Part shown: piece after piece, positions 24,021 through 24,905 of the stretch
How the letters are laid out: every line of letters starts with the position of its first letter
How positions within the stretch are numbered: position 1 is the stretch's first letter
Assembly: GCF_001279775.1 (NCBI RefSeq)
Contig: NZ_LGDG01000006.1
Span: forward strand, 1 to 24,905
Origin: Streptomyces sp. MMG1533
GTDB taxonomy: Bacteria > Actinomycetota > Actinomycetes > Streptomycetales > Streptomycetaceae
Reading direction: 5' to 3'
DNA length: 24,905 nucleotides
Made by a program: the position numbers and the translations under genes
Notes under the pieces: generated by a model
The model's database searches: none
Told to the model about the DNA's origin: nothing
Seen by the model: only the letters and a program-made list of their open reading frames with translations

Positions 24021-24042
24021 GCAGGCTCGACGTCGAGCCTGC
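24021..24042. promoter_or_regulatory. 22-bp perfect palindrome
   Basis: The 11-base arm GCAGGCTCGAC (24021-24031) is followed at once by its exact reverse complement (24032-24042). It lies about 160 nt upstream of the leftward USP operon and more than 600 nt before the lectin gene. With no loop it is better as a protein-binding site than as a terminator. Confidence 0.45.
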
Positions 24043-24047
24043 CCGTC

Positions 24048-24083
24048 GCAGAGATCGCGGAGATCGCAGAGATCGCAGAGATC
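24048..24083. repeat. Four tandem 9-bp repeats
   Basis: GCAGAGATC occurs at 24048-24056, 24066-24074 and 24075-24083, with GCGGAGATC at 24057-24065. The tract begins 5 nt after the 22-bp palindrome. The gap from 23864 to 24647 holds these two elements, a promoter-like sequence at 24399 and an AT-richer stretch, but no convincing gene. Confidence 0.7.
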
Positions 24084-24398
24084 GCGCCGGGGGAGGCGGA
24101 CCCCCGCGGAGGGGCCCCGCGGCCCACGCCTTCACCCGAATACGCTTTCGCACGTCGAGCACGCCACCGCCGAGTGGGGCGACTGGTACAAACACCCCCG
24201 GCTTCACGGTGAGACAGGGCACATCCACCAACTGAGATTTCCATCGAACCAGGCGAGGTTCAGGTCGTGTCCCCCGCCGAACTCGAAACGCCCACGTACG
24301 AGGCGATGCCCCTGCTCGACACGGTCACGGGTCAGGACTCCTCAAGGGAACCGGCGTTGAGGACCAGTTGACCAGGCAAGCCGATTTTGTAAGAAGCA

Positions 24399-24427
24399 TT
24401 GACGAATAGGTGGAGGGCTCCTACCTT
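24399..24427 (+). promoter_or_regulatory. Possible sigma-70-type promoter
   Basis: TTGACG (24399-24404) and TACCTT (24422-24427) are separated by 17 bp, resembling Streptomyces vegetative promoters. It lies in an AT-richer stretch about 220 nt before the secreted lectin gene, which would imply a long leader. Confidence 0.3.
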
Positions 24428-24610
24428 CATGGCCGTCGTACTCCATACGTCATATACGAAACACGGTTGCAACGGAGGGGCCGCATTCTCCGGTGCGACG
24501 GCAGACAGCGCGACGCCGACAGTACGACGCGCGGCAATGAGGCGTTTCAGATCTTGATCATCCGCACCTCCTGGGCTCCGATATGTCATGTCCGCAACAA
24601 AAACGGGACA

Positions 24611-24624
24611 ACGTTCATGAACGT
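24611..24624. promoter_or_regulatory. 14-bp perfect palindrome just upstream of the lectin gene
   Basis: ACGTTCATGAACGT is its own reverse complement and ends 23 nt before ATG 24648, next to the ribosome-binding site. It could be an operator for the lectin gene. Confidence 0.35.
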
Positions 24625-24647
24625 GCACTCCACGAGGAAGGAACAGC

Positions 24648-24905
24648 ATGCGCAGAACGACATCCGAACGTCCGAGGGCCGCATCGCGATTACGCCGCTG
24701 GGCTCGAACGGCCATCGCGGCGGTCCTGGCGGTGCCGATCCTGGTGATCGGTGCTTCCGCGGGCCCCGCGCAGGCCGCCACGCCGAGCGCCGGCGGTACG
24801 TACACCCTGGCCGTCACCAAGAGCGGCATGTGCCTCGACGTCGTCAACATGAGCACTGCCAACAAGGCCCTCGTCCAGCAGTGGAACTGCGTCGGCAGTC
24901 AGACC
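24648..24905 (+). CDS. Secreted ricin-B-type (beta-trefoil) lectin-domain protein, N-terminal part
   Basis: The frame runs off the right edge after 86 residues. It starts with a twin-arginine-poor but strongly basic n-region (MRRTTSERPRAASRLRRWAR), a hydrophobic core AIAAVLAVPILVIGASAG (22-39) and a signal-peptidase-like AQA-A site near residue 43. The mature part begins YTLAVTKSGMCLDVVNMSTANKALVQQWNC (52-81), typical of the first ricin-B repeat, with a Gln-x-Trp-like QQW at 77-79. Such proteins bind sugars outside the cell, often as modules of glycoside hydrolases, but the rest is not visible. GAGGAAGGA precedes the ATG. It probably stands outside the stress island. Confidence 0.8.
   Translation, partial: MRRTTSERPRAASRLRRWARTAIAAVLAVPILVIGASAGPAQAATPSAGGTYTLAVTKSGMCLDVVNMSTANKALVQQWNCVGSQT

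Noticed and set aside
22997..24244. A longer USP of 415 residues starting at 24244, with AIS repeats in its N-terminal extension
   Set aside because: The extension has no domain and no good ribosome-binding site; MAGPVVVGLDG at 23863 has one and aligns with the other USPs. The AIS repeats are just the 9-bp tandem repeats read through.
24267..24371. A 34-residue frame starting at a GTG with GAGG upstream
   Set aside because: Too short, no recognisable family and no context; the ribosome-binding match is weak.
24332..24865. Leftward 177-residue frame across the lectin start
   Set aside because: It lies opposite a secreted lectin gene with a signal peptide and a good ribosome-binding site, and resembles no family.

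Overview
The window looks like chromosomal DNA of a Streptomyces or close relative. GC is very high with strong GC bias at third codon positions. Start sites carry GGAGG-type ribosome-binding sites, GTG starts are used, and several proteins belong to actinobacterial families (DUF1876, DUF1918, Rv1733c-like, P1B-5 ATPase). No rRNA, tRNA, CRISPR array or insertion sequence was seen.

Layout: 2-178 is the tail of an AraC-type regulator. A PNPOx-like flavin protein (337-792) follows. A leftward block holds a zinc alcohol dehydrogenase (1096-2124), a kinase-like/P-loop fusion (2354-3940) and a universal stress protein, USP (3933-4808). Divergent from these are a second USP (5081-5899) and a DUF1876 protein (6211-6522). 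A three-domain DUF1918-XRE-PNPOx protein (6732-7661) converges on a two-gene operon made of a lone cyclic-nucleotide-binding-fold protein and a CBS-CBS-BON protein (7746-8906). Next come a USP and GH65 phosphorylase operon (9183-12531), a flavodoxin (12672-13181), a duplicated DUF4389 membrane protein (13248-13913) and an Rv1733c-like membrane protein (14054-14638). A second alcohol dehydrogenase (14953-16023), an SDR (16291-17040) and an ABC-ATPase relic (about 17044-17228) follow. Three more USPs lie at 17420-20415. A leftward operon then carries a USP and a P1B-5 metal ATPase with a hemerythrin domain (20633-23863). The window ends in the start of a secreted ricin-B-type lectin protein (24648 onward).

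Taken together the gene content matches the hypoxia/dormancy (DosR/DevR) regulon of Mycobacterium tuberculosis family by family. The shared classes are multiple tandem-domain USPs, an Rv2004c-like fusion next to a USP, CBS (Hrp1-like), DUF1876 (Rv1738/Rv2632c-like), Rv1733c-like, a GH65 enzyme (C-terminal part of Rv2006) and a P-type ATPase. A related OsdR/OsdK regulon is known in S. coelicolor. A site at 18376-18389 fits the GGGNCNNNNGNCCC core of the DosR box exactly, and weaker matches lie upstream of other genes. No sensor kinase or response regulator is in the window, so control would come from elsewhere.

Inferred cooperation: dehydrogenases, a flavodoxin and PNPOx proteins to balance reducing power; a GH65 phosphorylase to draw on a storage disaccharide such as trehalose; CBS, USP and cNMP-fold proteins as energy sensors; DUF1876 possibly acting on ribosomes; and an oxygen- or redox-sensing metal pump. 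This is inference from family membership and clustering.
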